Origin: Candidatus Zixiibacteriota bacterium
GTDB lineage: Bacteria; Desulfobacterota; Binatia; UBA9968
Direction of reading: 5' to 3'
Assembly: GCA_035574315.1 (NCBI GenBank)
Contig: DATLYW010000053.1
Coordinates: forward strand, 103,802 to 167,801
Length of the DNA: 64,000 nt
In this document: piece by piece, positions 25,603 through 34,421 of the stretch
Numbering within the stretch: the first letter of the stretch is position 1
Layout of the letters: each line of letters starts with the position of its first letter
The notes under the pieces: generated by a model
Seen by the model: only the letters and a program-made list of their open reading frames with translations
What the model was told of the DNA's origin: nothing
Database searches by the model: none
Position numbers and translations under genes: made by a program

Positions 25603-26762
25603 TGCAAGTACTAACGGCGATCAAGAACCGGTGGGAGTTAGTGACGGTCATTGTGTTGGCCGGGATCGCGCTTATTGCAGTGAACGTGGTCAGCCACGCG
25701 CTGGTTGAAAACTACAAGGTAAGGAAGCAGCGCAGGGAACTCGTCAAACGCAATCTTAAACCGCTTCTTTCTGCGACGACGGAGCTTATCTCCCGCATTT
25801 CTGAGCTCCTGATTCAAGAAAAAAAAGAGCTAATCGATGCTATTCGCAGCTATAGCCCAGAAATTTTGGCTCAAAGAATTCCAACTCTAAGCGCGGCCAC
25901 TATGAATCGCCATGAGTCAACGGCGTACAGACTAGTGAACTTCTTGACATTAGCGGCGTATTTCGGTCGGCAGACTGCAGACGTCCCGTCCTTTCGACTT
26001 CTCGATCGGGTTGAGTACTTCATTCAAAACAAGATCGCGGTCGGGCTACGCGGAAACCTCTACGGCAAGAATTTTTTGAGTACTGAACTTCAGGAGGAGC
26101 TGGCCGAGAGCTACCTTGCATGTAATCCTCACTTGCGTGCGGCCGAATTGAGTATTGGGACCTTCGTCGCGAATCTCAAGACCCGGAAGTATGATCCCGT
26201 TCTCTTCGCATGCGCGCTTTCTTTCTTCGATGTTGATCCAGCCCGGGCGCGAGTCGCTGACGGGATCAGTAGAACGTCAGACGAGTGGAGACACATCCTC
26301 GTTCTGGCTCATCTGGCGATATACCTAATAGATTTCTATCAGGAACTTGCAGAAGACCCGCAGTGGGAAGAACACCGATTGTATTTTGTGCGCTTAGTTA
26401 GACAGTGGAACGCCGACGTACCCAAGCGACGTTATTTGTATGAACCGGGAGATTTAGATGGAGACAACTACCTTGATACTTTTCCCGCACGGCGAACCTC
26501 TGCACAGTCGTCGCTTGGACTGGGTTCGCTCGTCCCTTCGCTGGTCGGTTGTCGAGATCTATGCACACGTTGGCACAAATTCGTTGCCCTGAACTACCGA
26601 GGCTCAAGATTTGGCAAACGGCACCACCCTAAGGCTATTCGGTCCTGGGGCGTAAAGATCAAGCTGAAGGATCACCCGCACTACATAAAATGGAATGACG
26701 ATCTTGAAACCGTATACGAGAGCGTACGCTCGTACATGCGAGTGCGGTTTCTCGAAATGTAG
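25590..26762 (+). CDS. Membrane-anchored protein of unknown function
   Basis: About 390 aa from ATG at 25590 (a GTG 6 nt upstream is also possible). One N-terminal membrane helix (about residues 17-36, VTVIVLAGIALIAVNVV) is followed by a charged coiled segment with RKQRRELVKRNLKPLLSATTELISRISELL and a long soluble region. No catalytic motif was recognised. It overlaps the PIN-like gene and is followed by an attC-like hairpin. It may act with the PIN-like protein, for example as a membrane partner, but this is a guess from overlap alone. Confidence 0.6.
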   Translation: MLDLVQVLTAIKNRWELVTVIVLAGIALIAVNVVSHALVENYKVRKQRRELVKRNLKPLLSATTELISRISELLIQEKKELIDAIRSYSPEILAQRIPTLSAATMNRHESTAYRLVNFLTLAAYFGRQTADVPSFRLLDRVEYFIQNKIAVGLRGNLYGKNFLSTELQEELAESYLACNPHLRAAELSIGTFVANLKTRKYDPVLFACALSFFDVDPARARVADGISRTSDEWRHILVLAHLAIYLIDFYQELAEDPQWEEHRLYFVRLVRQWNADVPKRRYLYEPGDLDGDNYLDTFPARRTSAQSSLGLGSLVPSLVGCRDLCTRWHKFVALNYRGSRFGKRHHPKAIRSWGVKIKLKDHPHYIKWNDDLETVYESVRSYMRVRFLEM

Positions 26763-26797
26763 CGCCGCCAATGACGGCGGAGGGTAACGAAGGTGCA

Positions 26798-26883
26798 GGC
26801 TAACTTTAGGCGAACGGACGGGCTGCCAGCACACTGCCAAGCCACGCGCTGGGCGCAGCCCGCCGTTAACCATAACGTCGGGC
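26798..26883 (+). repeat. Candidate attC site with extrahelical base
   Basis: Arms at 26813-26826 (AACGGACGGGCTGC) and 26855-26867 (GCAGCCCGCCGTT) pair over 13 bp with one unpaired A at 26818, the kind of extrahelical base that marks integron attC strands. Outer boxes GGCTAAC (26798-26804) and GTCGGGC (26877-26883) resemble R'' and R' imperfectly. The next ORF starts 10 nt later. Confidence 0.5.
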
Positions 26884-26892
26884 GCAAGGGGG

Positions 26893-27555
26893 TTGAATGT
26901 GGACATTTTTAGTGTTGCGATCGTCGTCGCCACTCTGTTAGGCCCCATTCTAGCTGTTCAAGCGCAAAAGGCTGTCGAACGCGCCCGCGAGCGCCATAAC
27001 AGAAAGGCATGGGTATTTCACACCCTTATGGCAACACGTGCGGCCCGGCTATCGACAGATCATGTTCAGGCGTTGAACATGATTGATCTAGTCTTCTATG
27101 GCAGACGGATCCTTGGCATCCATCGCCGCAGGAAAACAGAAAGCACCGTGCTCGATGCATGGCACGAGTATCTTGATCACCTCAATACCAAGTATGAGAA
27201 AGAGACTCTGTCACTTTGGGCGGCAAAAGGCGATGAACTCTTTGTAAATCTACTATTTGCTCTGGCCGTAGATGTGGGCTTCCGCTTTGATAGGGTTCAG
27301 CTAATGAAGGGCGCCTATTCCCCTATCGCTCACGGTGAGCTGGAACTTGAGCAGCAGCAACTCCGAAAGTTCGCGATTGACCTCCTTTCTGGTGGGCGGC
27401 CGCTGAAGATGGAAGTAACGGGCTTTCCTATTCACGAGGAAGCTCTCAAGTCGCAATTAGACGTTCAAGCAAAGCTCGCTGCCGCACTTGAAGGTCGCGG
27501 GCGTCTTTCAGTTGAAGTCGTGCCGAAAGCGGGCCCCAACAAGGCGCTCCAGTAG
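26893..27555 (+). CDS. DUF6680-like membrane protein in putative cassette
   Basis: A 220-aa protein with a TTG start and one N-terminal membrane helix (IFSVAIVVATLLGPILAVQAQ), then a conserved-looking stretch VFHTLMATRAARLSTDHVQALNMIDLVFYG and DAWHEYLDHLN. I recognise this as the DUF6680 type from memory; no function is established. It lies between two attC-like hairpins, and its last codons overlap the left box of the second, as cassette genes often do. Confidence 0.6.
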   Translation: MNVDIFSVAIVVATLLGPILAVQAQKAVERARERHNRKAWVFHTLMATRAARLSTDHVQALNMIDLVFYGRRILGIHRRRKTESTVLDAWHEYLDHLNTKYEKETLSLWAAKGDELFVNLLFALAVDVGFRFDRVQLMKGAYSPIAHGELELEQQQLRKFAIDLLSGGRPLKMEVTGFPIHEEALKSQLDVQAKLAAALEGRGRLSVEVVPKAGPNKALQ

Positions 27556-27595
27556 ACGCGCCTTAGCGGCGCGCCACTGAGCTTTGGCGTTATGC
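27534..27595 (+). repeat. Candidate short attC site
   Basis: R''-like CCCCAAC (27534-27540) and R'-like GTTATGC (27589-27595) bound a 62-bp hairpin. The apical stem is CGCGCC/GGCGCG (27557-27562, 27568-27573). The lower stem pairs GCT-C-CAGT with ACTGAGC, leaving one extrahelical C. Size and layout match the short, about 60-bp class of integron attC sites. Confidence 0.5.
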
Positions 27596-27642
27596 CGCAA
27601 GGAACACTTCGTGCCGTACGTAGTCGCTGAAGTGAAACACCG

Positions 27643-28150
27643 TTGCTGGCCAAACGAGGAAGCTGTGGAGGACACCCTTCGGACCTTTGGCCTGTCCGTG
27701 CCCCGGATGGAGGCGGCCCTTTGTTCATTCTGTCATCCTACACCCCTCGGGACGGAGTCGGCTTCCAGCGTGATCTACGCCTTACGCTTGAGGGGCACCT
27801 GTCTGCGGTCCTGGCGCAGCACGGGTTGCGGTTAGCAAACACACGCTATTCTCAGAAATTGAATGAGAACGCCGAGCTTGCGTTCGGGCGCGACTACTCA
27901 GGCAAGGGCGTATTCGCCGAAATTGAGTTCCGCCCCAACGTTGAGAAGGATCTCGTGAAGTTCCAGATTGGCTTCAATACCGGCGCTCTGGCCGTCGCTC
28001 TACTCATTCTGACCACGGATCGTACTTCGGTAACCCTGGCTACAGGATGATGCCTGAGTTCGGGAAATTTGAACGCGTCATCGATGAAGTCGGCGTCCTA
28101 CCCTTTGCTGATGCTTGGTTTTCGGTGTTAGGAGTGGGGGACATCGGAGC
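27643..28150 (+). pseudogene. Frameshifted cassette gene, possible restriction-endonuclease-like
   Basis: One frame reads GFQRDLRLTLEGHLSAVLAQHG and then GKGVFAEIEFRPNVEKDLVKFQIG, ending in LILTTDRT. A second frame continues the same protein as SYFGNPGYRMMPEFGKFERVIDE from about 28020, so a single indel near 28017-28022 breaks the gene. The E-x-E then KFQI pattern is reminiscent of BglII-type restriction endonucleases, but this is a weak resemblance. The broken end runs into the next large ORF, which borrows its start codon from this gene. Confidence 0.45.
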
Positions 28151-31100
28151 GCAGGGGCCCAGGGTCGGCTACGTATACGACCACCTTGGACGGCTGGTTC
28201 GAGTCATCACGGAGACCGGCGAGGCGGCCACATACCACTACGACGCGGTAGGGAATCTGTTGGCGATCACGCGGGAGACGGGGGTTCCGTTCACCGCGAC
28301 CGTAACCGGCGTGTCGAGCGCCTCGGTAACCTGGGGATCGACGGCGATGGTGACCCTCACGGGCTTCAATTTGCTGTGCTCCCGGGTATCGGTCGATGCG
28401 CCGGGGGTGACAGTATCCGACGTTCGCATGGAGCTGGATCAGATCGTGTTTGCCATCAGCGTCGGAAGCCCGGCGGCGCTCGACCCGATAAGTATTCTCA
28501 TCGATTGCGACCCCGAGCCGCTCAGGGTGTCGCTGAACGTTGTCGATGCGGGTCCGGTGGTGCAAATCGTTGCACCGCCGGAGGGGACGAGTGTGGTGGA
28601 GGGGGACCCGCTGACACTGGTAGCGGAGGCGACCGACAACATCGAAGTAACCCGGGTCGTGTTCTCCGTAAACGGCCTGGCTCAACCTGCGCTCGCGGCG
28701 CCTCCCTACCAGATGGAGATCAGAGTTCCGACCGGCGTCACGGCCGCGACCTTGGAAGCGATGGCCGTGGACAACTTCGGTCAGACCGCCACCGCGACGA
28801 GAACGATCACGGTGCTGCCCGACCCCGGCACGACGGTGGTCGGGCGAGTGATCGACAGCCTTGGGCAACCGATCGCCGGCGCCCACGTGTCGGCGTTCGA
28901 CGTGTTTACGTCCCTCAGCCAGACCGATGGGTCCTTTGCGATTGCGGCCGTGCCCACGTATCGGGGTCCGATTTCGGCGGTAGCCGAGGTGCGGCAGGGA
29001 GGAACGACTCTGCGCGGGGTGTCCGCCACATTCGCTCCGGTGAGAGGCGGTGTCACGAGCGTCGGCGACATCGTCATTATTCTGTCTGCCGCGGTGACGG
29101 ACCTTTATCCTGGACCCAAAATTTCGACGGGCGACGGTCCCGTTTTTGTTGCAGTTGCGGATTTGAACCGGGACGGGATCCGGGATCTCGTGGCGGCAAA
29201 TGCCTCATCCAACGACGTTTCGGTTTTCCTCGGCAAAGGCGGCGGCGCCTTTCAGACCGAGCAGCGCTTCGCTGCCGGAAGCCGCCCATTTTCGGTTGCT
29301 GTCGGCGATGTGAACGGAGACGGGTCTCCGGATGTGGTTACCGTCAACCGGAGCTCGAACGACGTGTCAGTGTTGCTGGGTGACGGCAGCGGGACATTTG
29401 AGGCGGAGCAGCGGTTTCCGGCTGGAACGCTTCCCTCTTCGCTCGCAATTGCGGACCTGAACCGCGACGGCATTCTCGATTTAGTAACCGGGAACGAAGG
29501 CTCCAACGATATTTCCGTCCTGCTCGGCAACGGCAACGGGACTTTTCAAACCCAGCAGCGGTTTGCCGCCGGAGGATCTCCCGTTTCCGTGGCCGCGGCC
29601 GATCTCGACGGTAACGGGGCGCCGGACGTCGTGGCGGCGAACGGCTCTACGAACGATGTGTCGGTGTTTCTCGGCAACGGCGACGGAACCTTTCGCGGCG
29701 AGCAACGGTTTGCCGTGGGAGTACTGCCGGCGGCCGTTGCCGTCGCCGATTTCAACCGGGACGGCGTGCCGGACCTTGTGACCGCGAACAATTTCTCCGC
29801 CGACACGTCGGTGCTGCTCGGCAACGGCGACGGAACGTATCGAGCGGAACAGCGATTCGCAGCCGGAGGCTCTCCCATATCGATTGCGGTGTCCGATCTG
29901 AACAGCGACGGCGTGGCGGACCTCGCGGTGGCGGATCAACGTCCCGCGGGGGTCTCAATATTGCTGGGGAACGGCGGCGGTACGTTCCAGGCCGAGCAAC
30001 GGTTTTCTATCGGCAACTCCCCGAATTCGGTTACCAGCGCCGACCTGAACGGCGACGGCTTCGTCGATCTGGCCATGGCGATTCCGTCCGCCGACGAGGC
30101 AGTGGTGCTTCTCGGAAACGGCGACGGCACTCTGCAGCCACAGCCGATCCCGCCGAGCTTCGCGGTGGGGAGCTTGCCTCTGTCGATGACCGCCGCCGAT
30201 CTGAACGGGGACGGTCACATGGACGTCGTCACCGGCAACTTTAGCTCGAACGACCTGTCGGTGTTGCTCGGCAATGGAGACGGTACGCTTCAGGCGCAGC
30301 TCAGGGTCGCGGTCGGCTCGAATCCCTGGGCCGTGGCCGCCGCGGATTTGAATCGGGACGGATTCGTGGATTTGCTGGCGGCGAACAACTCTAGCAACGA
30401 CATTTCCGTTCTGCTCGGAAACGGCGACGGAACGTTTCAGCCCGAGCAGCGCCTCGCGGCCGGCACGGGTCCGAGGGCCTTGTCGGTATCGGACCTGAAC
30501 GGCGACGGTATGCCCGACATAGTGGCGGGGAACGGCTCGTCGAACGACGTCTCCGTCCTGCTCGGCAGCGGTAGCGGCACCTTTCAGCCACAACAGCGCT
30601 TTGCCGCCGGTAGCGGGCCGGCGGCCGTGGTGGTATCGGACCTGAACGGCGACGGGGCACCCGATATAGTTACCGCCAACAGCAACGCCAGCAGCTTGTC
30701 GGTGTTGCTGGGCCGTGGCGACGGTACGTTCCAGGATCAGCAGATCTATCCCACCGCCTCTTTCGGGCCGAATTCCGTTGCGGCGGCGGATTTGAACGGC
30801 GACGGCGCGTTGGATCTGATCGCCGCCCTCAACTCTTCCTCGGTTTCGGTTCTGTCAGGCAATGGCGATGGCACTTTCCAGACGCAACAGCAGTTTGCGG
30901 CGGGGTTCGGTTCCAACTCCGTGGCCGCGGTGGACGTGAACGGTGATGGTGTGGCGGACATCGTAACCGCCAACAGATCGACTAACGACGTGTCCGTGCT
31001 GGTGGGTAACGGTTCCGGCGGTTTCCAGCCACAGCAGCGGTTCATTGCGGGCAGCAGGCCTCGGTCGATGGTCTTGACCGACCTGAACGGCGACGGGCAG

Positions 31101-31160
31101 CCGGATCTCGTCACGGGAAACAGCGGGTCCAACAGCGTTTCGGTTCTGCTGCACCGTTAG
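28047..31160 (+). CDS. Chimeric YD-repeat/Ig-like/FG-GAP surface protein
   Basis: A 1037-aa ORF. Residues 1-35 derive from the broken cassette gene. YD/RHS repeats follow (YVYDHLGRLVRV, YHYDAVGNLLAI, about 38-74), then an IPT-like beta domain (about 80-165), an Ig-like segment (about 170-255), a carboxypeptidase-regulatory-like domain (VVGRVIDSLGQPIAGAHV, about 265-345) and FG-GAP repeats. There is no signal peptide, although such proteins are normally exported, so the true N-terminus has probably been lost. The Ca-binding DxNxDG element recurs in most repeats. Adhesion or structural roles are usual for the family; this copy may be inactive. Confidence 0.7.
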   Translation: MMPEFGKFERVIDEVGVLPFADAWFSVLGVGDIGAQGPRVGYVYDHLGRLVRVITETGEAATYHYDAVGNLLAITRETGVPFTATVTGVSSASVTWGSTAMVTLTGFNLLCSRVSVDAPGVTVSDVRMELDQIVFAISVGSPAALDPISILIDCDPEPLRVSLNVVDAGPVVQIVAPPEGTSVVEGDPLTLVAEATDNIEVTRVVFSVNGLAQPALAAPPYQMEIRVPTGVTAATLEAMAVDNFGQTATATRTITVLPDPGTTVVGRVIDSLGQPIAGAHVSAFDVFTSLSQTDGSFAIAAVPTYRGPISAVAEVRQGGTTLRGVSATFAPVRGGVTSVGDIVIILSAAVTDLYPGPKISTGDGPVFVAVADLNRDGIRDLVAANASSNDVSVFLGKGGGAFQTEQRFAAGSRPFSVAVGDVNGDGSPDVVTVNRSSNDVSVLLGDGSGTFEAEQRFPAGTLPSSLAIADLNRDGILDLVTGNEGSNDISVLLGNGNGTFQTQQRFAAGGSPVSVAAADLDGNGAPDVVAANGSTNDVSVFLGNGDGTFRGEQRFAVGVLPAAVAVADFNRDGVPDLVTANNFSADTSVLLGNGDGTYRAEQRFAAGGSPISIAVSDLNSDGVADLAVADQRPAGVSILLGNGGGTFQAEQRFSIGNSPNSVTSADLNGDGFVDLAMAIPSADEAVVLLGNGDGTLQPQPIPPSFAVGSLPLSMTAADLNGDGHMDVVTGNFSSNDLSVLLGNGDGTLQAQLRVAVGSNPWAVAAADLNRDGFVDLLAANNSSNDISVLLGNGDGTFQPEQRLAAGTGPRALSVSDLNGDGMPDIVAGNGSSNDVSVLLGSGSGTFQPQQRFAAGSGPAAVVVSDLNGDGAPDIVTANSNASSLSVLLGRGDGTFQDQQIYPTASFGPNSVAAADLNGDGALDLIAALNSSSVSVLSGNGDGTFQTQQQFAAGFGSNSVAAVDVNGDGVADIVTANRSTNDVSVLVGNGSGGFQPQQRFIAGSRPRSMVLTDLNGDGQPDLVTGNSGSNSVSVLLHR
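29142..31157 (+). repeat. FG-GAP/VCBS repeat array, about 14 units
   Basis: About fourteen tandem coding repeats of roughly 49 codons follow the pattern (V)ADLNxDGxxDLVxxNxSSNDVSVLLGNGDGTFQxxQRFAAGSxP; the last unit is truncated after SVLL. The units are similar at the DNA level, so the array may expand or contract and may be hard to assemble. Confidence 0.85.
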
Positions 31161-31245
31161 CTCCGCAGGGCAAGCAGCGTGGATTGTATCCGGCCGAGAT
31201 TGTTCCCGCCGTCGCAGGGCGAGGTTTCGCTTTAAGCAAAAGACG

Positions 31246-31548
31246 ATGTTCGTCGTACGTCGTGCGCGGCGAAGGCAGCCGCTCAGCTACCGGGCGTACA
31301 TCGCCGCCCGGTTGTGCCTCGGCGTCTACAGCGTTGCCTGGTGCGCCGCCCTTGTGTGGACATACGGGTTCTGGGAGGCGTCGATCTGGTCGAAGTTGGG
31401 AGTGACGGTTCTCCTCGCGCTGCTCGGTCCGGACGCGGGCACATTGCTGCAATCGTATCGGCAGTACCTCGAGGAGTGGAAACGCGCGTTCTCGGATTCG
31501 AAGGAGACGGGAAAGAGCAGCTATCCGGAGACGCGCGAGGAGACCTGA
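31246..31548 (+). CDS. Small membrane protein, unknown
   Basis: A 100-aa ORF with two hydrophobic stretches (ARLCLGVYSVAWCAALVWTY and SIWSKLGVTVLLALLG) and a charged C-terminus (SYRQYLEEWKRAFSDSKE). The composition looks like a real small membrane protein, but no family is recognised. It is followed 31 nt later by another small membrane ORF on the same strand. Confidence 0.45.
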   Translation: MFVVRRARRRQPLSYRAYIAARLCLGVYSVAWCAALVWTYGFWEASIWSKLGVTVLLALLGPDAGTLLQSYRQYLEEWKRAFSDSKETGKSSYPETREET

Positions 31549-31579
31549 CTCTCGTCGACCACAAGAATGGGCGCGTGAG

Positions 31580-31831
31580 ATGGACCGGGAACTGCTGCGA
31601 GGACTGACATACGGGTCGATCGCTGTCTGCTTCTCCGCCTGGTCTCTTTTAAACCGCGATCGTGAGTCGAAACGGCTCACAAGGCTGCACATCCGGTGGC
31701 ATCCGCTGAAGGAGGGCGAGACGGAGGAGGACCGGTTGGCCAGGATCAGGAGAAGGATGGTCGTCGGAAATTCCATAATCTTGGGCTTGAGCCTGCTGTC
31801 GATCGGGATTCTGTTGTTCCTGTCGATTTGA
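31580..31831 (+). CDS. Small two-helix membrane protein, unknown
   Basis: An 83-aa ORF with hydrophobic segments near both ends (LTYGSIAVCFSAWSLL and NSIILGLSLLSIGILLFLSI) and a charged middle (KEGETEEDRLARIRRRM). It may form a pair with the preceding small membrane protein. No function can be assigned. Confidence 0.45.
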   Translation: MDRELLRGLTYGSIAVCFSAWSLLNRDRESKRLTRLHIRWHPLKEGETEEDRLARIRRRMVVGNSIILGLSLLSIGILLFLSI

Positions 31832-32252
31832 TCTGGTGCCTGATCGCTGCAGGGTAAGTGCACGGTTGTGTCCCCCGCCAACGATGCACGCGATACCACC
31901 ATGCAGTCCGACGAGGTCCTTTCCCTTTTTCTCTGTCGCTCAATAATTGGCCGTTCTCAGTCCGCGAAAAAACCCCGTTGACAGGCCGAAGCGGTTGATA
32001 ATATAGGTTACTCGATTTGCGGAAAGACGTTCCGCTACTTTGAACGGGCAAGCCCCCTCGAGGAAGAAGCCGCGTCGGAGTAGCGAGTTGCAGCGGCAGG
32101 AAGCCTTCATGCCGGCGGAATCACTCGTGGTTTGGCGTCTTCCAATCACCCGCGCGGGGACGATCGTGGCCGGGTCGTCAGCGGCGAGAGCTGAAAGCGA
32201 GCGGTCAGCAGGCGAGCCGTGGCTATCCTTCGGCCACGAGGAAGGAGGAGCG
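31832..32252. other. Intergenic region with one promoter candidate
   Basis: A 421-bp stretch without a convincing gene. The only clear element is the TTGACA-type promoter at 31978-32004. The remaining sequence would be an unusually long 5' leader of about 240 nt for the binding-protein gene at 32253; I could not define a riboswitch fold in it. Confidence 0.5.
31978..32004 (+). promoter_or_regulatory. Predicted promoter for the 32.2-37.3 kb operon
   Basis: A perfect TTGACA at 31978-31983 is followed by an AT-rich TGATAATATAG block, with TAATAT at 31999-32004 (spacing 15 nt). No other good sigma70 match was seen before the ATG at 32253. Confidence 0.4.
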
Positions 32253-33332
32253 ATGGCAGGGGGAAGAAGACTGCCGGCGGCTTTACTGCTCTTGATCTTG
32301 CTGGGAGTTGTCTTTCCCGCCCCGGGACCGGCGCAGACCCGCGAGGCGGTTCTCGGCGCCATCGCCAAAATTCACGGCGCGGAGAGGGAAGCTCGTCTGT
32401 CGGAGGGGGCGCGGAAAGAGGGAGGGCTCGTCTGGTATTCCAGCACGACGGCCGAAGATTCGCTGGCCCTGGTCCGCCAGTTCGAAGGAAAGTACCCTCA
32501 TGTGAAAGTTCAGCATCTGCGCAGCCCCAGCGAGAAGATGCTTACGAGGATTCTGACCGAATCCCGCGCGGGGAGCTTCAAAGCGGACGTCGTCGCCTTG
32601 CCGGAGCTCGAGCTGAACCTCCTTTTCAAGAGAAATTTGCTTTCGCGTTACGACTCCCCGGAACAGGCGGTCTACCCTGTCGAGCTCAAAGATCCGCGGG
32701 GCTACTGGACCGGAATGTATATCACCGCATGGGTGACGGCTTACAACACAAAGCTGGTCTCCGCTCGGTCGGCGCCCAAAACCTACAAGGACCTCCTGCT
32801 TCCGAAGTGGAAGGGAGGAATCGGGATGGATGAGGAGCCTTATTCCTGGTTCATCACCTCGCTCCGGTATCTCGAAAAGCCCGAGGGTAAGCCGGCGGCC
32901 GTGGAATACTTCAAAAGGCTCGCACGCCAGGGAATCCAGTGGCGCAAGGGTCACTCTCTGATCGGGCAGCTCGTGGCCGCGGGGGAATTTCCCATAGCCG
33001 CGGAGCTTCAGGTCCACACCGTGGAGAGGTTGAAGGCCCAGGGAGCGCCGATCGATTGGGCGGCCCTGGACGGAGTGATCCCGATCAACAAGGTCGGCAT
33101 GGCGATGACCGGCAGCGGGAGCAACACGCATGCCGCGGCATTGTTCTACGACTTCGTTCTATCCCGCGCCGGGATGGAAACGATTCGGGGCCGACATCGG
33201 ATTCCCACCCGGCCGGATGTTACGGTTCCTTATCTGAAGCCCTACCGGCTGCTCCCGTTCGACTCTCAGGCGATGGAAGATTTCGACAAGTACGTCTCGC
33301 TCTTCCGCGACCTCCTGAAGCCTGGGTCGTGA
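32253..33332 (+). CDS. Extracellular solute-binding protein, family 1 (Fe(III)/polyamine-type)
   Basis: About 359 aa from ATG at 32253, behind GGAGGAG. The signal peptide is clear: RR, then LPAALLLLILLGVVF, with cleavage likely near GPAQ. The mature part has EGGLVWYSSTTAEDSLALVRQFEGKYPHVKV, typical of AfuA/FbpA-like binding proteins, and GYWTGMYITAWVTAYNTKLV. It would be a periplasmic binder feeding an ABC importer with a fused permease. The importer at 7197-10959 is of that class and lacks a binding protein, so they may pair, but they are 21 kb apart. Confidence 0.85.
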   Translation: MAGGRRLPAALLLLILLGVVFPAPGPAQTREAVLGAIAKIHGAEREARLSEGARKEGGLVWYSSTTAEDSLALVRQFEGKYPHVKVQHLRSPSEKMLTRILTESRAGSFKADVVALPELELNLLFKRNLLSRYDSPEQAVYPVELKDPRGYWTGMYITAWVTAYNTKLVSARSAPKTYKDLLLPKWKGGIGMDEEPYSWFITSLRYLEKPEGKPAAVEYFKRLARQGIQWRKGHSLIGQLVAAGEFPIAAELQVHTVERLKAQGAPIDWAALDGVIPINKVGMAMTGSGSNTHAAALFYDFVLSRAGMETIRGRHRIPTRPDVTVPYLKPYRLLPFDSQAMEDFDKYVSLFRDLLKPGS

Positions 33333-33466
33333 AGGGATCGTTCGCTCGTCGGCTGACAGGCTGCGCGTGTTTGCGCTCTTATCGGCGAAGATAAACGGCA
33401 ACCGTCATCGGTGTCTCTGCTCGACTCGGGGGACGGGGTTGAAAAGGTCCAGGAAAGGCTGAAGGC

Positions 33467-34354
33467 ATGCTTACGCAGGAGAACTTCGGCTCGGTGATCG
33501 ACGAGGTCATGCACGGGGCCATCGACATGCACGTCCACTTCGCGCCCGACCAGCCGCCGGCGGACGATCTGCGCGTGGCGAGGCGGCTCGACGCCCTCGG
33601 CACGGCGCGCCAGGCTCGGGAGGCGGGAATGAGGGCTGTAGTGCTCAAGAGCCACCACTGGCCTACCGGGGCGCTGGTACGGACCATTCAGCCCTTGGTC
33701 CCGGAGATCGCCCTGTTCGGCACGGTCGTGTTGAACTACTCCATCGGAGGGCTCAACCCTTTCGCAGTGGAGGTGGCGGCCAGGATCGGGTGCAAGTTTC
33801 TCTTCGCCCCGACCTGGCAGTCCGCCTATCACGTCTCGGGCCGCCGCAGCAGGAACGAGGGGCCGATCCCTGCGGGGCTGCGGGGCCGGAAGGGGATCAC
33901 GATTCTGGACGACAACGGCCGGCTAGTTCCCGAGATGCACGAAATCCTGGAGATCGCAAAGGCCAGCGACATGGTCGTAGCCACCGGACACGTCTCCCCT
34001 CAGGAACACCGGGTGCTGGTCGAAGAGGCTCATCGACGGGGCCTGCAGCGGATCGTGGTCAGTCACGTGCGCGACGACCTTTCCCTGGAAGATCGCAAGC
34101 GTATGGCCGATCAAGGAGCGGTCATCGAGCTGGTCTACCGGCCGACGATGGACCCCAGAGCCATCATCGAAGCGGCGCGAGGCGTGGGGGTGGAGCATTG
34201 TGCCATGACGGTGGACGGAGGCCAGGCTTTCAAGCCGCTGCCGGCGGAAGAATTCCGGGCGTTCGTAGGGCAGCTTCTCTATCACGGGATGAGCCCGGAA
34301 GAGGTCAAGGTCATGGCGCAGAAAGTCCCGGCCAGAGTTCTGGGGCTGAGCTAG
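33467..34354 (+). CDS. DUF6282 amidohydrolase-like protein
   Basis: A 295-aa protein with metal-hydrolase features: AIDMHVHFAPDQPPAD near residue 18 (HxH), LKSHHWPTG near residue 60, VATGHVSPQEHRVL near residue 165 and VVSHVRDDL near residue 190. The pattern fits a TIM-barrel amidohydrolase of the DUF6282 group, for which I know of no established substrate. It lies between a binding-protein gene and a selenoprotein gene on the same strand, suggesting a catabolic role. Confidence 0.75.
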   Translation: MLTQENFGSVIDEVMHGAIDMHVHFAPDQPPADDLRVARRLDALGTARQAREAGMRAVVLKSHHWPTGALVRTIQPLVPEIALFGTVVLNYSIGGLNPFAVEVAARIGCKFLFAPTWQSAYHVSGRRSRNEGPIPAGLRGRKGITILDDNGRLVPEMHEILEIAKASDMVVATGHVSPQEHRVLVEEAHRRGLQRIVVSHVRDDLSLEDRKRMADQGAVIELVYRPTMDPRAIIEAARGVGVEHCAMTVDGGQAFKPLPAEEFRAFVGQLLYHGMSPEEVKVMAQKVPARVLGLS

Positions 34355-34421
34355 CCCGGTGAGCGACGAATCAGGCGGCTCGCAATATCAGGCTCGGCGC
34401 TATTTTAGAGGAGGAGAAAGA

